From: Bradyrhizobium sp. 21
GTDB lineage: Bacteria > Pseudomonadota > Alphaproteobacteria > Rhizobiales > Xanthobacteraceae
Assembly: GCF_023073335.1 (NCBI RefSeq)
Contig: NZ_JADPJG010000006.1
Coordinates: forward strand, 124,001-188,000
DNA length: 64,000 bases
Reading direction: 5' to 3'
This document shows, in pieces, positions 36,715 through 46,278 of the stretch (its first letter is position 1; every line of letters begins with the position of its first letter). Under the pieces are notes generated by a model. It saw nothing but the letters and a program-made list of their open reading frames with translations. It was not told the origin of the DNA and did no database searches. The translations under genes were made by a program, and so were the position numbers.

Positions 36715-37910
36715 CACCGATCGACCTCTCCGAACACGATGTCGAGCGAGCCGAGAATGGCCGAGACGTCGGCGAGCAGATGGCCGCGGCAGATGTGATC
36801 CATGGCCTGAAGATGCGCAAAGCCCGGCGCGCGGATCTTGCACTTGTAGGGCTTGTTGGTGCCGTCGGAGATGAGATAGACGCCGAACTCGCCCTTGGGC
36901 GCCTCGACCGCGGTATAGACCTCGCCTGCCGGCACGTGGACGCCTTCGGTGTAGAGCTTGAAGTGATGGATCAGCGCTTCCATCGAGCGCTTCATCTCGC
37001 CTCGGCGCGGCGGCGCGACCTTGTTGTCCTCGACGACGACGGGGCCCTTGCCCTCGGGCGCGTTCAGCTTCTGGATGCATTGCTTCATGATGCGCACCGA
37101 CTGGCGCATCTCTTCCATGCGGATCAGATAGCGGTCGTAGCAGTCGCCGTTCTTGCCGATCGGAATGTCGAAATCCATCTCGGCGTAGCATTCATAGGGC
37201 TGCGACTTGCGCAAATCCCAGGCCGCGCCCGAGCCGCGCACCATCACGCCCGAGAAACCCCACTCCCAGGCTTCCTTCAGCGACACCACGCCGATGTCGA
37301 CGTTGCGCTGCTTGAAGATGCGGTTGGCGGTGAGCAGGCGATCGAGATCCTCGACCACCTTGAGGAACGGATCGCACCAGGCGTCGATATCGTCGACCAG
37401 CTTCTGCGGCAGGTCCTGATGCACGCCGCCGACGCGGAAGTAGGCTGCGTGCATACGGCTGCCCGAGGCGCGCTCGTAGAACACCATCAGCTTCTCGCGC
37501 TCTTCAAAACCCCACAGCGGCGGGGTCAGCGCGCCGACGTCCATCGCCTGCGTGGTGACGTTGAGCAGATGCGACAGGATGCGGCCGATCTCGCAATAGA
37601 GCACGCGGATCAGCTGGCCGCGGCGTGGCACCTCGATGCCGAGCAGCTTTTCCGCAGCCATGCAGAAGGCGTGCTCCTGGTTCATCGGCGCGACGTAGTC
37701 GAGCCGGTCGAAATAAGGGATCGCCTGCAGATAGGTCTTCTGCTCGATCAGCTTTTCGGTGCCGCGGTGAAGCAGGCCGATATGCGGATCGACGCGGGCG
37801 ACGACTTCGCCGTCCAATTCGAGCACAAGACGCAACACGCCATGGGCCGCCGGATGCTGCGGCCCAAAATTGATGGTGAAGTTGCGAAGGTTTTCGGGTT
37901 GCTCGTTCAT
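36714..37910 (-). CDS. nuoD: NADH-quinone oxidoreductase subunit D
   Basis: 398 residues, the 49-kDa-type subunit that forms the quinone site. [24 protein letters not shown] carries the conserved His-rich loop, followed by [31 protein letters not shown] and [28 protein letters not shown]. The C-terminus ending in [13 protein letters not shown] is standard. It lies 2 bases after nuoC. Confidence 0.97.
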   Translation of the reverse strand: MNEQPENLRNFTINFGPQHPAAHGVLRLVLELDGEVVARVDPHIGLLHRGTEKLIEQKTYLQAIPYFDRLDYVAPMNQEHAFCMAAEKLLGIEVPRRGQLIRVLYCEIGRILSHLLNVTTQAMDVGALTPPLWGFEEREKLMVFYERASGSRMHAAYFRVGGVHQDLPQKLVDDIDAWCDPFLKVVEDLDRLLTANRIFKQRNVDIGVVSLKEAWEWGFSGVMVRGSGAAWDLRKSQPYECYAEMDFDIPIGKNGDCYDRYLIRMEEMRQSVRIMKQCIQKLNAPEGKGPVVVEDNKVAPPRRGEMKRSMEALIHHFKLYTEGVHVPAGEVYTAVEAPKGEFGVYLISDGTNKPYKCKIRAPGFAHLQAMDHICRGHLLADVSAILGSLDIVFGEVDR

Positions 37911-37912
37911 GA

Positions 37913-38527
37913 TCAGACCTTCGGCCCTGCTTTTTCATCACCCGGGAGGACGGGATAATCGGCACCCTCCCACGGAGACAAAAAGTCGAACTTGCGGAAT
38001 TCCTGGTTGAGCCTGACAGGCTCGTACACCACCCGCTTCTCCTGGTCGTCGTAGCGGACCTCGACGAAACCGGTGGTCGGGAAATCCTTGCGCAGCGGAT
38101 GGCCCTCGAAGCCGTAATCGGTCAGGAGGCGGCGCATGTCGGGATGACCGACGAAGAACACGCCATAGAGGTCGTAGGCCTCGCGCTCGAACCAGTCGGC
38201 GCCGGGAAACACCTCGATCAGCGACGGCACCTGTGTGGTCTCGTCGGCCTGGGCCTTGAGCCGGATCCGCGCGTTCAGGGTCGGAGACAGGAAGTGGTAG
38301 ATCACGTCGAAGCGCTTTTCGCGCGAGGGATAGTCCGCCGCGGTGATGTCGGTGAAGTTGATGAAGCGGCAGTTCGGGTCGTCGCGGAGGTACTTGACCA
38401 CCTCGACGATCTTGGCCACCTCGACGTCGACCGTGAGCTGGTTGAAGGCCACCGAATGACCGATGGCGGCGCCCGGAAGCGCGCTAACGATCGTCTGCCC
38501 CAGGGCGTCGAGCTTGGCGTCGTCCAT
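37913..38527 (-). CDS. nuoC: NADH-quinone oxidoreductase subunit C
   Basis: 204 residues from the ATG at 38527. The 30-kDa-type subunit of the peripheral arm. [77 protein letters not shown] is the family signature. It is separate from nuoD, not fused. A longer frame start would run into nuoB and is rejected. Confidence 0.97.
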   Translation of the reverse strand: MDDAKLDALGQTIVSALPGAAIGHSVAFNQLTVDVEVAKIVEVVKYLRDDPNCRFINFTDITAADYPSREKRFDVIYHFLSPTLNARIRLKAQADETTQVPSLIEVFPGADWFEREAYDLYGVFFVGHPDMRRLLTDYGFEGHPLRKDFPTTGFVEVRYDDQEKRVVYEPVRLNQEFRKFDFLSPWEGADYPVLPGDEKAGPKV

Positions 38528-38538
38528 GACGTAAAACC

Positions 38539-39126
38539 TTAGCGTTCGATGGTGCCGGTGCGGCGGATCTTCTTCTGCAGCAGCAGCACGCCGTAGAGCA
38601 GCGCTTCCGCCGTGGGCGGGCAGCCCGGCACGTAGATGTCGATCGGCACGATGCGGTCGCAGCCGCGCACGACCGAGTAGGAATAGTGATAATAGCCGCC
38701 GCCATTGGCGCAGGAGCCCATCGAGATGACGTAGCGCGGCTCGGGCATCTGGTCGTAGACCTTGCGCAGCGCCGGCGCCATCTTGTTGGTCAGGGTGCCC
38801 GCGACGATCATCACGTCCGACTGGCGCGGCGAGGCACGCGGGGCGAAGCCGAAGCGCTCGATGTCGTAACGCGGCATCGAGACCTGCATCATCTCGACCG
38901 CGCAGCAGGCGAGACCGAAGGTCATCCACATCAGCGAGCCGGTGCGCGCCCAAGTGATAAGATCGTCGGTCGCGGCCACGAAGAAGCCCTTGTCGGACAG
39001 CTCCGAATTGACCTCGAGGAAGAACGGATCATTGGCTCCGACCGGCTTGCCGGTCGAGGGATCCAGGATGCCCTTGGGGGCCGGCGCGAGAACCGGACCG
39101 GCGGACGACGTCGGGTTCAATCCCAT
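38539..39126 (-). CDS. nuoB: NADH-quinone oxidoreductase subunit B
   Basis: 195 residues from the ATG at 39126, chosen because it overlaps the nuoA stop by 10 bases; another ATG seven codons earlier is possible. It holds the terminal 4Fe-4S cluster N2, with ligands in [25 protein letters not shown] and [16 protein letters not shown]2 hands electrons to the quinone bound between NuoB and NuoD. Confidence 0.96.
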   Translation of the reverse strand: MGLNPTSSAGPVLAPAPKGILDPSTGKPVGANDPFFLEVNSELSDKGFFVAATDDLITWARTGSLMWMTFGLACCAVEMMQVSMPRYDIERFGFAPRASPRQSDVMIVAGTLTNKMAPALRKVYDQMPEPRYVISMGSCANGGGYYHYSYSVVRGCDRIVPIDIYVPGCPPTAEALLYGVLLLQKKIRRTGTIER

Positions 39127-39482
39127 TCCAGTGCGCCTTTCTTCCATTCATAGGCGAAGCCCACCGTCAGCACGGCGAGGAACACCACCATGGACCAGAA
39201 GCCGGTCGCGCCGAGCTTGCCGAACGCCACCGCCCAGGGAAACAGGAACGCCACCTCGAGGTCGAAGATGATGAAGAGAATGGCGACCAGATAGAAGCGG
39301 ACGTCGAACTTCATGCGGGCGTCGTCGAAGGCGTTGAAACCGCACTCGTATGCCGACAGCTTTTCCGGGTCGGGCTGCTGGAACGCCACGATAAAGGGCG
39401 CAATCAGCAGCACCAGGCCGATGATAGCAGCTACCCCTATGAAGACGACGAGTGGAAGATAGTTCTGTAGAATGCCGCTCAT
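39117..39482 (-). CDS. nuoA: NADH-quinone oxidoreductase subunit A
   Basis: 121 residues with three membrane helices. [47 protein letters not shown] is the family signature, including the conserved Cys loop and the Glu/Asp pair. It is the first gene of the operon. AAAGGG lies shortly before the ATG. Confidence 0.96.
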   Translation of the reverse strand: MSGILQNYLPLVVFIGVAAIIGLVLLIAPFIVAFQQPDPEKLSAYECGFNAFDDARMKFDVRFYLVAILFIIFDLEVAFLFPWAVAFGKLGATGFWSMVVFLAVLTVGFAYEWKKGALEWD

Positions 39483-40156
39483 TGGCGAGCCCTTTTTCCC
39501 GCAGCCTCGGGACAGCCACGGATTCGTCCAGTTTGGAATTATTCTGAGCCTTAGCGCAGTGCACCAATGGGCGCAAGACACGCTCTTTTTAGGCCCTTTG
39601 CTGTACCCGGAACGGTGGAAATCCCGGAATCGCCCCGCGGCAGGTATGGAGCAGATCGGAAAACCCGGCAAGGGCGGTCACGGTTTTGCAGGGCAGCCGT
39701 TCTGAGATTGCGGCGCAAGGGCTGCGATAACTATTTGCCGCGTACCATCCGGTCAAGATGCCCGGGTTTTGGGTGCGGCAGCGCACCAATCCAAGCCATG
39801 ACCAGCGCCGGGCCCTCACTGTCACCCACACGACATACTGGCCGGCGCGCCCAGAGCAGTGCGACGCGCAACCCGGGTATGGCCGTGGTGGCGGTCAGGA
39901 GACAACTATCCACAGGCGCGAACGATCGGACGAGCCATGCATCGCGACGGGACGGAGGCTCGTCCTGGATCGGCGGCGAGCGCGGCGGCAGCGACCTGCT
40001 GGGTCGTCGCACGCGCCGCGCTCGCATGAGCTTCGGGCTGGGGGGCATAGCCCGTGAGCTCATCGATCTCTTGCTGGAAGACCAGCGGCGGCCCTGGTCA
40101 GGCTCTCACGACGGCCTTCCCCTCGCCGGTCCTCACTATTTGCCTCACTATTTGCC
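39483..40156. other. Long gap between TonB receptor and nuo operon
   Basis: 674 bases with no gene I can support. Several open frames exist (for example minus 39731-40063, 110 Arg/Pro-rich residues) but have no clear ribosome site or recognisable sequence. The right side near nuoA must contain the operon promoter. The left end has three 12-base repeats. The stretch could also hold a decayed gene. Confidence 0.5.
39548..39576 (-). promoter_or_regulatory. nuoA: Possible nuo operon promoter
   Basis: TTGCGC (39571-39576, read on the minus strand) and TAAGGC (39548-39553) are spaced by 17 bases, about 65 bases before the nuoA start. The match to a housekeeping promoter is moderate and rests on inspection alone. 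Confidence 0.3.
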
Positions 40157-40166
40157 TCACCATTTG
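40131..40166. repeat. Three tandem 12-bp repeats at receptor gene end
   Basis: CCTCACTATTTG, CCTCACTATTTG and CCTCACCATTTG lie head to tail. Read on the minus strand the first unit contains the last codons and the TGA stop of the TonB receptor, and the next units place further in-frame stops behind it. This looks like replication slippage at the gene end. Confidence 0.85.
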
Positions 40167-42439
40167 TAGGAGACGCTGGCGGTGACGCGCCGGCGATCGC
40201 CGTAGAAGCAGGACGTGGCCGACGCGCAGCTCGCCACGTAGATCTTGTCGGTCAAATTGATCACGTTCAGCGCGGTGCGCCAGTTCTGCCATTCGTAGTG
40301 GAGCACGAGATCGCCGAGCACGACCGCGGGAACCTCGAGCGTGTTGGCGGCATCCGCCCAGGACGAGCCGACATAGCGCACGCCGCCGCCGAAGCCGAAG
40401 CCCTCGAGCGGCCCGTCCTTGAAGGTGTAGTCCGCCCAACCCGAGACCAGGAGTTCAGGCGTGTTGGTCGGTGTCTTGCCGACCAGCGATGGGTCTAGAT
40501 CCCTGCTGTTGAACAAGTGGTAGGCCGTGAACGAGCCGATCAGCTTCAGCTCCTTGGTGGCGTTGGCGACCGCTTCGAGCTCGATGCCGCGCGAAGTCAC
40601 CTCGCCGGTCTGGTTCTGCAAGACCGGAATGATGCCCGGTGCCGTCGTCGCCACGTTTTGACGGACCAGGTCGAAGGCCGAGACCGTGAAATAGCCGTCA
40701 AATCCCTTGGGCGCGACCTTCACACCGATTTCGGCCTGCTTGCCTGTCTCCGGCAGGAACAGCTGGTTCGTCGCATTGAGGCCGATGATCGGATTGTAGC
40801 TCGTCGCATAGGAGACGTATGGCGCGATGCCGTTGTCGAAATTGTAGATCAGCCCTGCGCGCCCGCTGAACCTGCTGTCGTCGCGGCTGGCGACCGTGGC
40901 GCCGGTGCCACGATCGTCCTGCGTCGTCTCGACCCAATCGTTGCGGCCGCTCAGCACCAGCGTGAAGTTGCCAAGCTTCATCTGGTCCTGAAGATAGGTG
41001 CCGGCCTGCTTCTGCGTGATCTGGGCGTTGCGGAACGGCGCGGCCGGTAACGGAACCTCGGCTGCTCCATAGGTGGGGTTGAGGACGTTGATCGAGGACA
41101 CACCGAACCCGAAGGCCTGATAGTCGTCGATCTGATAGCCCTTCAAATCCACACCGAACAGCATGGTGTGCTTCACGGGGCCGGTGTCGAAGCGATACTC
41201 CAGCTGATTGTCGAGATCGGCCTGATTGGCAGTGTTCTTTGCATACCAATTGTAACGATTGAGCATGGCCGTTGCCGCGTTGCCCCAATCGCTGCCGACG
41301 TAGCCGCGATAGGTCACGTCGACATGTGCAAAGCGCGCATTCTGCCGGAACGTCAGCTCGTCGGTGAGATTGCGCTCGAACTGATAGCCGAGCATCTCCT
41401 GCTCGCGCGTGAACTTGTCGACGCTGGGATCTCCGGCGAAGAAGCGGGTCGGGATCTTGCCGAACGGCGCATTGGTCACCGTGCCCTGGTAGGGCAGGAA
41501 GTTGATGCCGCGGGTGTCCTGCTTCGAGGCCGACGCCAGCACCGTGAACGTCGTGTCGGCATCCGGCTTCCAGGTGAACGACGGCGCGATGAAGTAGTTG
41601 TTGTCGGGCGTGAAGTTCACCTGGGTGTTGCCGTTCTGGACCTGGCCGACGACGCGGTAGAACAGCTTGCCGTTCTCCGGTTGCGTCGCGACCGGGCCGC
41701 CGACATCGAAGCCGACATAGGCGTTGCCGAAATTATTGACGCCGGTCTCGATGTAGCGAACCGGCTCGGCCGGCGGCAGCTTGCTGATGACGTTGACGAT
41801 GCCGCTCGGGCTCGATCCGCCATAGAGCACCGCCGACGGCCCGCGCAGCACCTCGACCCGCTCCATGTCCGGCGTCTGCAGCTTCCAGGTCGCATAGGAG
41901 GTGTAGAACAGCTGCATTCCGTCGAGGAACAGTCCGATGTCGTCGGACTTGAAGCCGCGGATCAGCCACCAGTCGTTGCGGGTGTCCGCACCGAAGGTCC
42001 CGGCGCGAACGCCGGCAGTATAGCGCAGGACCTCGTCGAGCTTGTTCGGCTTCTGATCGCGGATCTGCTCCGCGCCGATCACCGACACTGATTGCGGCGT
42101 CTCCATGATCGGCGTGTTGGTCTTGGTGCCGGACGAGCTGCGGCCGGCGACATAGCCGTTCACCGGTCCGCGCGGCGTCTCGACGAAACCGACATTGCGC
42201 TGTGGCTGCGGCCTGTTTCGGTTATCAGTCTGCTGAGACGATCGCAGCGCGCGGCGCGGCGCCGTGGCGACTGCGCGACGCCGCGCTTCCGGCGCGGTGA
42301 CGGTCACTGACGGCAAATTCTGCGCGCCACTCTGCGCGGAAGATTGCGCAAGCGATGCCTGCGGCACCAAAACCCAAGCGGAAGCGGTCGCCAACACGGC
42401 CGACCGCAGCATTCCAAGACTGTTCAACGCGCCACCCAA
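40157..42439 (-). CDS. TonB-dependent siderophore receptor
   Basis: 760 residues. A signal peptide ends near VLVPQASLAQ, a basic linker follows, and the plug domain begins at TPQSVSVIGAEQIRDQKPNKLDEVLRYTAGV. The motifs WWLIRGFKSDDIGLFLDGMQL and MERVEVLRGPSAVLYGGSSPSGIVNVISK are typical of the FhuA/FoxA hydroxamate-siderophore receptor class. The barrel ends in NLTDKIYVASC ... YGDRRRVTASVSYKW, with the terminal aromatic needed for membrane insertion. It imports ferric siderophores with TonB energy. It lies downstream of a MarR gene on the same strand. Iron control is likely. Confidence 0.95.
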   Translation of the reverse strand: MGGALNSLGMLRSAVLATASAWVLVPQASLAQSSAQSGAQNLPSVTVTAPEARRRAVATAPRRALRSSQQTDNRNRPQPQRNVGFVETPRGPVNGYVAGRSSSGTKTNTPIMETPQSVSVIGAEQIRDQKPNKLDEVLRYTAGVRAGTFGADTRNDWWLIRGFKSDDIGLFLDGMQLFYTSYATWKLQTPDMERVEVLRGPSAVLYGGSSPSGIVNVISKLPPAEPVRYIETGVNNFGNAYVGFDVGGPVATQPENGKLFYRVVGQVQNGNTQVNFTPDNNYFIAPSFTWKPDADTTFTVLASASKQDTRGINFLPYQGTVTNAPFGKIPTRFFAGDPSVDKFTREQEMLGYQFERNLTDELTFRQNARFAHVDVTYRGYVGSDWGNAATAMLNRYNWYAKNTANQADLDNQLEYRFDTGPVKHTMLFGVDLKGYQIDDYQAFGFGVSSINVLNPTYGAAEVPLPAAPFRNAQITQKQAGTYLQDQMKLGNFTLVLSGRNDWVETTQDDRGTGATVASRDDSRFSGRAGLIYNFDNGIAPYVSYATSYNPIIGLNATNQLFLPETGKQAEIGVKVAPKGFDGYFTVSAFDLVRQNVATTAPGIIPVLQNQTGEVTSRGIELEAVANATKELKLIGSFTAYHLFNSRDLDPSLVGKTPTNTPELLVSGWADYTFKDGPLEGFGFGGGVRYVGSSWADAANTLEVPAVVLGDLVLHYEWQNWRTALNVINLTDKIYVASCASATSCFYGDRRRVTASVSYKW

Positions 42440-42534
42440 AGCTGCATGTTCGATGCGTCATGCCGCCGGTCCCCGGGGTGGCATGCGCTTACGGTGACGC
42501 TTATGGGAGGGCGCGCGAATTCCCTAATTGAAAG

Positions 42535-42560
42535 CCTCTTAGAGCGACTCTTAGAACCGA
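42535..42560 (-). promoter_or_regulatory. Repeated TCTAAGAG motif before siderophore receptor
   Basis: Read on the minus strand the sequence is TTCTAAGAGTCGCTCTAAGAGG, two copies of TCTAAGAG about 12 bases apart, some 100 bases before the receptor start. It partly resembles iron-control elements bound by Irr in Bradyrhizobium, but the match is incomplete. Confidence 0.25.
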
Positions 42561-42588
42561 TCCATGATGTCCGGGTGTTGCCGGGAGA

Positions 42589-43104
42589 TCAGCGTGAATT
42601 CTTCTCGCTCTCGAGCATCTCGGCGGCGGTCGCGGTGAGCTGATCGACCTGCCGCAGCAGCGCGTGGAACTCGGCTTCGCTCAGATGCTCCAGCAGACGC
42701 CGATTGCGCTCCTGAGCGCCTTCGACGATCGCATCATGCGCGGCGAGGCCCGTCGCAGTCAGCGAGATCAGCACCTCGCGGCTATCCTTCGGATTTGCCG
42801 ATTTTGCGATCAGCTTGCGCGATACGAGTTCCGCAAGCGCGCGGCTGATCTGTCCCTTGTCCTGGCCGACGGCTTCGGCGAGCCGCGCCACGCTCATCGG
42901 CGGCCGGCGGCCGAGCGAGGCGACGAGGCCGAACTCGACCGAGGACAATCCGGCAAGCCGCTTGTAGCGGAGGATCGCACCGCGCTTGAGCAGATTGGCC
43001 AGCACCATCAGCCGCGACGACAGCATCGCGGTGATCGGCGCCGGCGAGTGACTTTCGTCCGCATCGGGCGAACCGTGCCCATCCCTGCTCGATGTCTGGC
43101 TCAT
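42589..43104 (-). CDS. MarR family transcriptional regulator
   Basis: 171 residues from the ATG at 43104 (another ATG lies one codon earlier); AGAGGTGG sits directly upstream. The winged helix region reads AGLSSVEFGLVASLGRRPPMSVARLAEAVGQDKGQISRALAELVSRKLI, followed by the wing SANPKDSREVLISLTATGLAAHD, as in MarR proteins. An acidic/Ser-rich N-terminal extension of about 25 residues precedes it. It is divergent from the Rieske oxygenase gene and probably controls it. The usual ligand is a small aromatic acid, not known here. Confidence 0.92.
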   Translation of the reverse strand: MSQTSSRDGHGSPDADESHSPAPITAMLSSRLMVLANLLKRGAILRYKRLAGLSSVEFGLVASLGRRPPMSVARLAEAVGQDKGQISRALAELVSRKLIAKSANPKDSREVLISLTATGLAAHDAIVEGAQERNRRLLEHLSEAEFHALLRQVDQLTATAAEMLESEKNSR

Positions 43105-43202
43105 CATCCACCTCTGCCAAGAAAGCCGAGGCATGCCAAGCGTTGGTAGCGCAACCTCCCCAGCCGGATCAAAATGCGACCAAGAGGCATTTGGATGATC
43201 GT

Positions 43203-43213
43203 TGACATTGTCA
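43203..43213. promoter_or_regulatory. Candidate MarR operator TGACATTGTCA
   Basis: A perfect TGACA-T-TGTCA palindrome inside the longer GATGATCGTTGACATTGTCATC lies midway in the 180-bp divergent region between the MarR and Rieske genes. It is next to an AT-rich run (TAATTATTTTTC) suited to a promoter. The position and symmetry fit a MarR site. Confidence 0.45.
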
Positions 43214-43286
43214 TCTAATTATTTTTCACTGGGTCACCGCATCGAGAAACGACCCGGCCACCAAGGCCTGCGGCGGGAGGAACAAC

Positions 43287-44477
43287 ATGACGATGACCCA
43301 GCGGGATCGCGATCTCGGCACTGGTTATGCGATGAAGCCGGCACACACGCGGACCGAGCTCACCTCGGTCGTGCGCGGCACACCGATGGGCGAGCTGCTC
43401 CGCCGCTACTGGCATCCGGTCGGGCTCATCAGTGACGCCACCGACACGCCGAAAAAGGTCCGTGCGCTCGGCGAGGATCTGGTGCTGTTCCGCGACAAGC
43501 AGGGCCGCGCCGGCCTCCTGCACGCCCGCTGCTGCCACCGCGGCACCACGCTCTACTACGGCAAGGTCGAGGAGGACGGTCTCCGCTGCTGCTATCACGG
43601 CTGGAAGTTCGACACCGAAGGCCACTGCCTGGAGCAGCCCTGCGAGCCCGACGGCGGCCAGTTCAAGGACAAGGTGCGCCAGCCTTGGTACCCGGTCGAG
43701 GAGCGCTACGGCCTGATCTTCGCCTATATGGGCCCGGCCGAGAAACGCCCGGTGCTGCCGGCTTACGAATGCCTCGAAAACATGGACGACGGCGAGTTCG
43801 TCGAGGCCGACGATTCCTCGATCGGCGGCGGCGGTCCGGCGGTCATCCCCTGCAACTGGCTCCAGCATTTCGAGAACGTGGTCGATCCCTATCACGTACC
43901 GGTGCTGCACGGCTCGTTCTCCGGACCGCAATTCACGGACATGATGGCCTCGATGCCGGAGGTGAAATTCGACAAGACCGCGCGCGGCATCGCCGTGCGC
44001 TCGATCCGCAAGCAGGACGACGGCCGTGTGTTTTACCGCGTCACCGAAGCTGCCCTGCCCACGTTGCGCGTTGTGCCGAACCCGCGCGTGGCGCAGTTCG
44101 CCCGCGTCGAGTCGATCGGCTGGACGCTGCCCATCGACGACACCTCGTTCCGCATCTACGTTGCCGGACGCGTGAAAAACTCCGGCGACATCGGCCGCAT
44201 GCGCTCGAAGTTCAACGGCAAGTTCTGGTGGGACATGACCGAGGCCGAGCACCAGCAATTTCCCGGCGATTACGAGGCCCAGGTCGGTCAGGGCCCGCAG
44301 ACCATCCACTCCGAGGAGCATTTCGGCCAGAGCGACCGCGGCATCCTGTTGATCCGGCGCATGCTGAGCGAGCAGCTCGAAGCGATGGAGGCCGGCCGTG
44401 ATCCGATCGGCGTCTCGTTCGATGCAAGCACGCCTCCGGTCGAATTCGAAGCGGGGAATTACATCCGCGACACGTGA
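43287..44477 (+). CDS. Rieske non-haem iron oxygenase, alpha subunit
   Basis: 396 residues. The Rieske 2Fe-2S ligands are C82-x-H84 (RCCHRG) and C101-x2-H104 (CCYHGW). The mononuclear iron site is NWLQHFENVVDPYHVPVLHG, with D200, H203 and H208. This is the ring-hydroxylating oxygenase family of the phthalate 4,5-dioxygenase/vanillate demethylase-like branch. Such enzymes hydroxylate or demethylate aromatic and related substrates and need a reductase, which is not encoded nearby. It forms a probable operon with the MFS transporter 61 bases downstream and is divergent from MarR. Substrate unknown. Confidence 0.93.
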   Translation: MTMTQRDRDLGTGYAMKPAHTRTELTSVVRGTPMGELLRRYWHPVGLISDATDTPKKVRALGEDLVLFRDKQGRAGLLHARCCHRGTTLYYGKVEEDGLRCCYHGWKFDTEGHCLEQPCEPDGGQFKDKVRQPWYPVEERYGLIFAYMGPAEKRPVLPAYECLENMDDGEFVEADDSSIGGGGPAVIPCNWLQHFENVVDPYHVPVLHGSFSGPQFTDMMASMPEVKFDKTARGIAVRSIRKQDDGRVFYRVTEAALPTLRVVPNPRVAQFARVESIGWTLPIDDTSFRIYVAGRVKNSGDIGRMRSKFNGKFWWDMTEAEHQQFPGDYEAQVGQGPQTIHSEEHFGQSDRGILLIRRMLSEQLEAMEAGRDPIGVSFDASTPPVEFEAGNYIRDT

Positions 44478-44538
44478 AGCAGCCAGCTCCAATCAGGGCT
44501 GGACCGACATCGACAACAAAGACAAATTGGGGGAAGTA

Positions 44539-45834
44539 ATGGTCGATGTGGCGTCACAAATGTCGGTGCAAACGGCCGCCGCGGCAAAACCCTTGGCGCG
44601 GCGCTATTACGTGCTTGGGCTGCTCACCATCATCTATGCGCTGAATTTTCTCGACCGCACGATCTTCAACGTCCTGATCGAGCCGATCAAGAAGGAGTTT
44701 GCGCTCAGCGACACAATGATGGGCCTGCTCGCGGGCTTCGGCTTCGCGCTGTTCTATTCCCTGCTCGGCATCCCCATCGCACGCGTCGCCGACCGGCTCA
44801 ACCGGCGCAACATCGTGGCCGTGGCTTTTGCGTTCTGGAGCGCGATGACGGCGCTGTGCGGCGCCGCTTCGAGCGTGACCTCGCTGGCACTGGCACGCAT
44901 CGGCGTCGGCATCGGCGAATCCGCGGGCTCGCCCGCCTCGCAATCCATCGTCGCCGATCTCTTCGCCAAGAACGAGCGTCCGCGCGCGCTCGGCATCTAC
45001 GCCGTCGGCACCTATCTCGGCGTCTTCCTTGGCTATTTCGTCGGCGGCTATGTCAACCAGCACTATGGCTGGCGGATGGCGTTCTACGTCGCGGGCCTGC
45101 CCGGCATCCTGCTCGCATTGATCCTGTGGCTGACGGTCTCCGAGCCGAAGCGCGGCGCCATGCAGGAGAGTTTCGTGCCCGAGCCGCTCGGGCCGACGCT
45201 GCGCTTCCTGGCCTCGCAGCGCAGCTTCATCATCGTCCTGATCGGCTTCTGCCTGACGACCTACACGAACTACGCGACCGCAGCCTGGATCCCACCGTTC
45301 CTCGCCCGCGTGCACCATCTCTCGAGCGCCGAGATCGGCACCTATGCCGGCACCTTCAAGGGCCTCGCCGGCATGGCCGGCACCCTGCTCGGCGGCTTCG
45401 TGGTGGCACAAATCAGCCGCCGCGACGACCGCTGGAAGCTGTGGGCGCCCGCGATCACCTCAGGCCTCGCCGGCCCGGTGTTCGCGCTGTGCATGCTGAC
45501 CCAGGATTTTGCGATGATGGTCGCCATGCTGGCGCTGACCTCGTTCCTGGTCGGCTTCCATCTCGGGCCGATCTTCGCGATCGCCCAGACGGTGGCCAAG
45601 CCGAGCATGCGGGCGCTGGCCTCCGCCCTCATCGCGCTCACCGCCACCTGCTTCGGCCAGGGCGTCGGCCCATTGGCGGTGGGAATGGTCAATGACGCCC
45701 TGAAAGGCACTTTTGGCGCAGACGCCGTGCGCTATTCCCTGCTCTCGGCGGCGGTCACGACCACCCTCGGCGCCCTGTTGTTCATCTGGGCTGCGCGCTC
45801 GATCCGGGACGATATCGGCCGGGCGGCCGCCTGA
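44539..45834 (+). CDS. MFS transporter
   Basis: 431 residues from the ATG at 44539, with GGGGGAAG upstream. Twelve membrane helices are expected. YVLGLLTIIYALNFLDRTIFNVLIEPIKKEF is the first helix with the conserved Asp-Arg, and RVADRLNRRNIVAVAFAFWSAMTALCG is the MFS loop 2-3 motif. ARIGVGIGESAGSPASQSIVADLF resembles the spinster-like/aromatic acid transporter branch. It probably moves the substrate or product of the Rieske oxygenase encoded just before it. Confidence 0.92.
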   Translation: MVDVASQMSVQTAAAAKPLARRYYVLGLLTIIYALNFLDRTIFNVLIEPIKKEFALSDTMMGLLAGFGFALFYSLLGIPIARVADRLNRRNIVAVAFAFWSAMTALCGAASSVTSLALARIGVGIGESAGSPASQSIVADLFAKNERPRALGIYAVGTYLGVFLGYFVGGYVNQHYGWRMAFYVAGLPGILLALILWLTVSEPKRGAMQESFVPEPLGPTLRFLASQRSFIIVLIGFCLTTYTNYATAAWIPPFLARVHHLSSAEIGTYAGTFKGLAGMAGTLLGGFVVAQISRRDDRWKLWAPAITSGLAGPVFALCMLTQDFAMMVAMLALTSFLVGFHLGPIFAIAQTVAKPSMRALASALIALTATCFGQGVGPLAVGMVNDALKGTFGADAVRYSLLSAAVTTTLGALLFIWAARSIRDDIGRAAA

Positions 45835-45974
45835 CCCCTGTCCCGGCGCCAGCCCGGCGAAACCAACCGGGCGTATTCATGAAACCATTTTGCGGAACCC
45901 GCGAAACCATCCGGAAACAGACGCTCCCTACAAGAAGAGCCATAGGCGGCGGCAAAGCCCGTCGGGAGGCTCAG

Positions 45975-46178
45975 ATGAACCACTCAATTCACTCAGCAGA
46001 CCGTGGTACCCACATGAAGATCGTGGTGGTGGCGCTGGTGGCCGGCATTGCAGTAGCCGCCTTCGGGATCGCAGCCCGCACCAACACGGATTACAGCCAG
46101 ACCGCCCAGTCGGCTCACGTGATCAAGGCCGGCAAGCCGGTCGTGGTGACGAGCGCCGGAACGTCAGAGATCCGCTAA
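45975..46178 (+). CDS. Small exported protein, unknown function
   Basis: 67 residues from the ATG at 45975, preceded by GGGAGG. One N-terminal hydrophobic helix (KIVVVALVAGIAVAAFGIAA) acts as signal or anchor, and the short polar tail (DYSQTAQSAHVIKAGKPVVVTSAG) shows no known domain. A clear intrinsic terminator follows 30 bases after the stop, supporting an independent gene. An inner ATG 13 codons later is also possible. Confidence 0.7.
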   Translation: MNHSIHSADRGTHMKIVVVALVAGIAVAAFGIAARTNTDYSQTAQSAHVIKAGKPVVVTSAGTSEIR

Positions 46179-46207
46179 CCGCGGAAAAGGTCCGGTTTGA
46201 CACCAAA

Positions 46208-46231
46208 CGGCCGCCCCCGGGCGGCCTTTTT
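46208..46231 (+). terminator. Intrinsic terminator after small exported gene
   Basis: GGCCGCCC and GGGCGGCC form a GC-rich stem with a tight loop, followed by five T. It ends the transcript of the 67-residue gene. Confidence 0.85.
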
Positions 46232-46278
46232 GATTCAGGCGACCGGTGCGGCCCCCTCGCGCGCCAACATGAATTGGG

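Noticed and set aside
39731..40063. A 110-codon minus-strand open frame before the nuo operon
   Set aside because: Arg/Pro-rich, without ribosome site or recognisable sequence. It probably is not translated.
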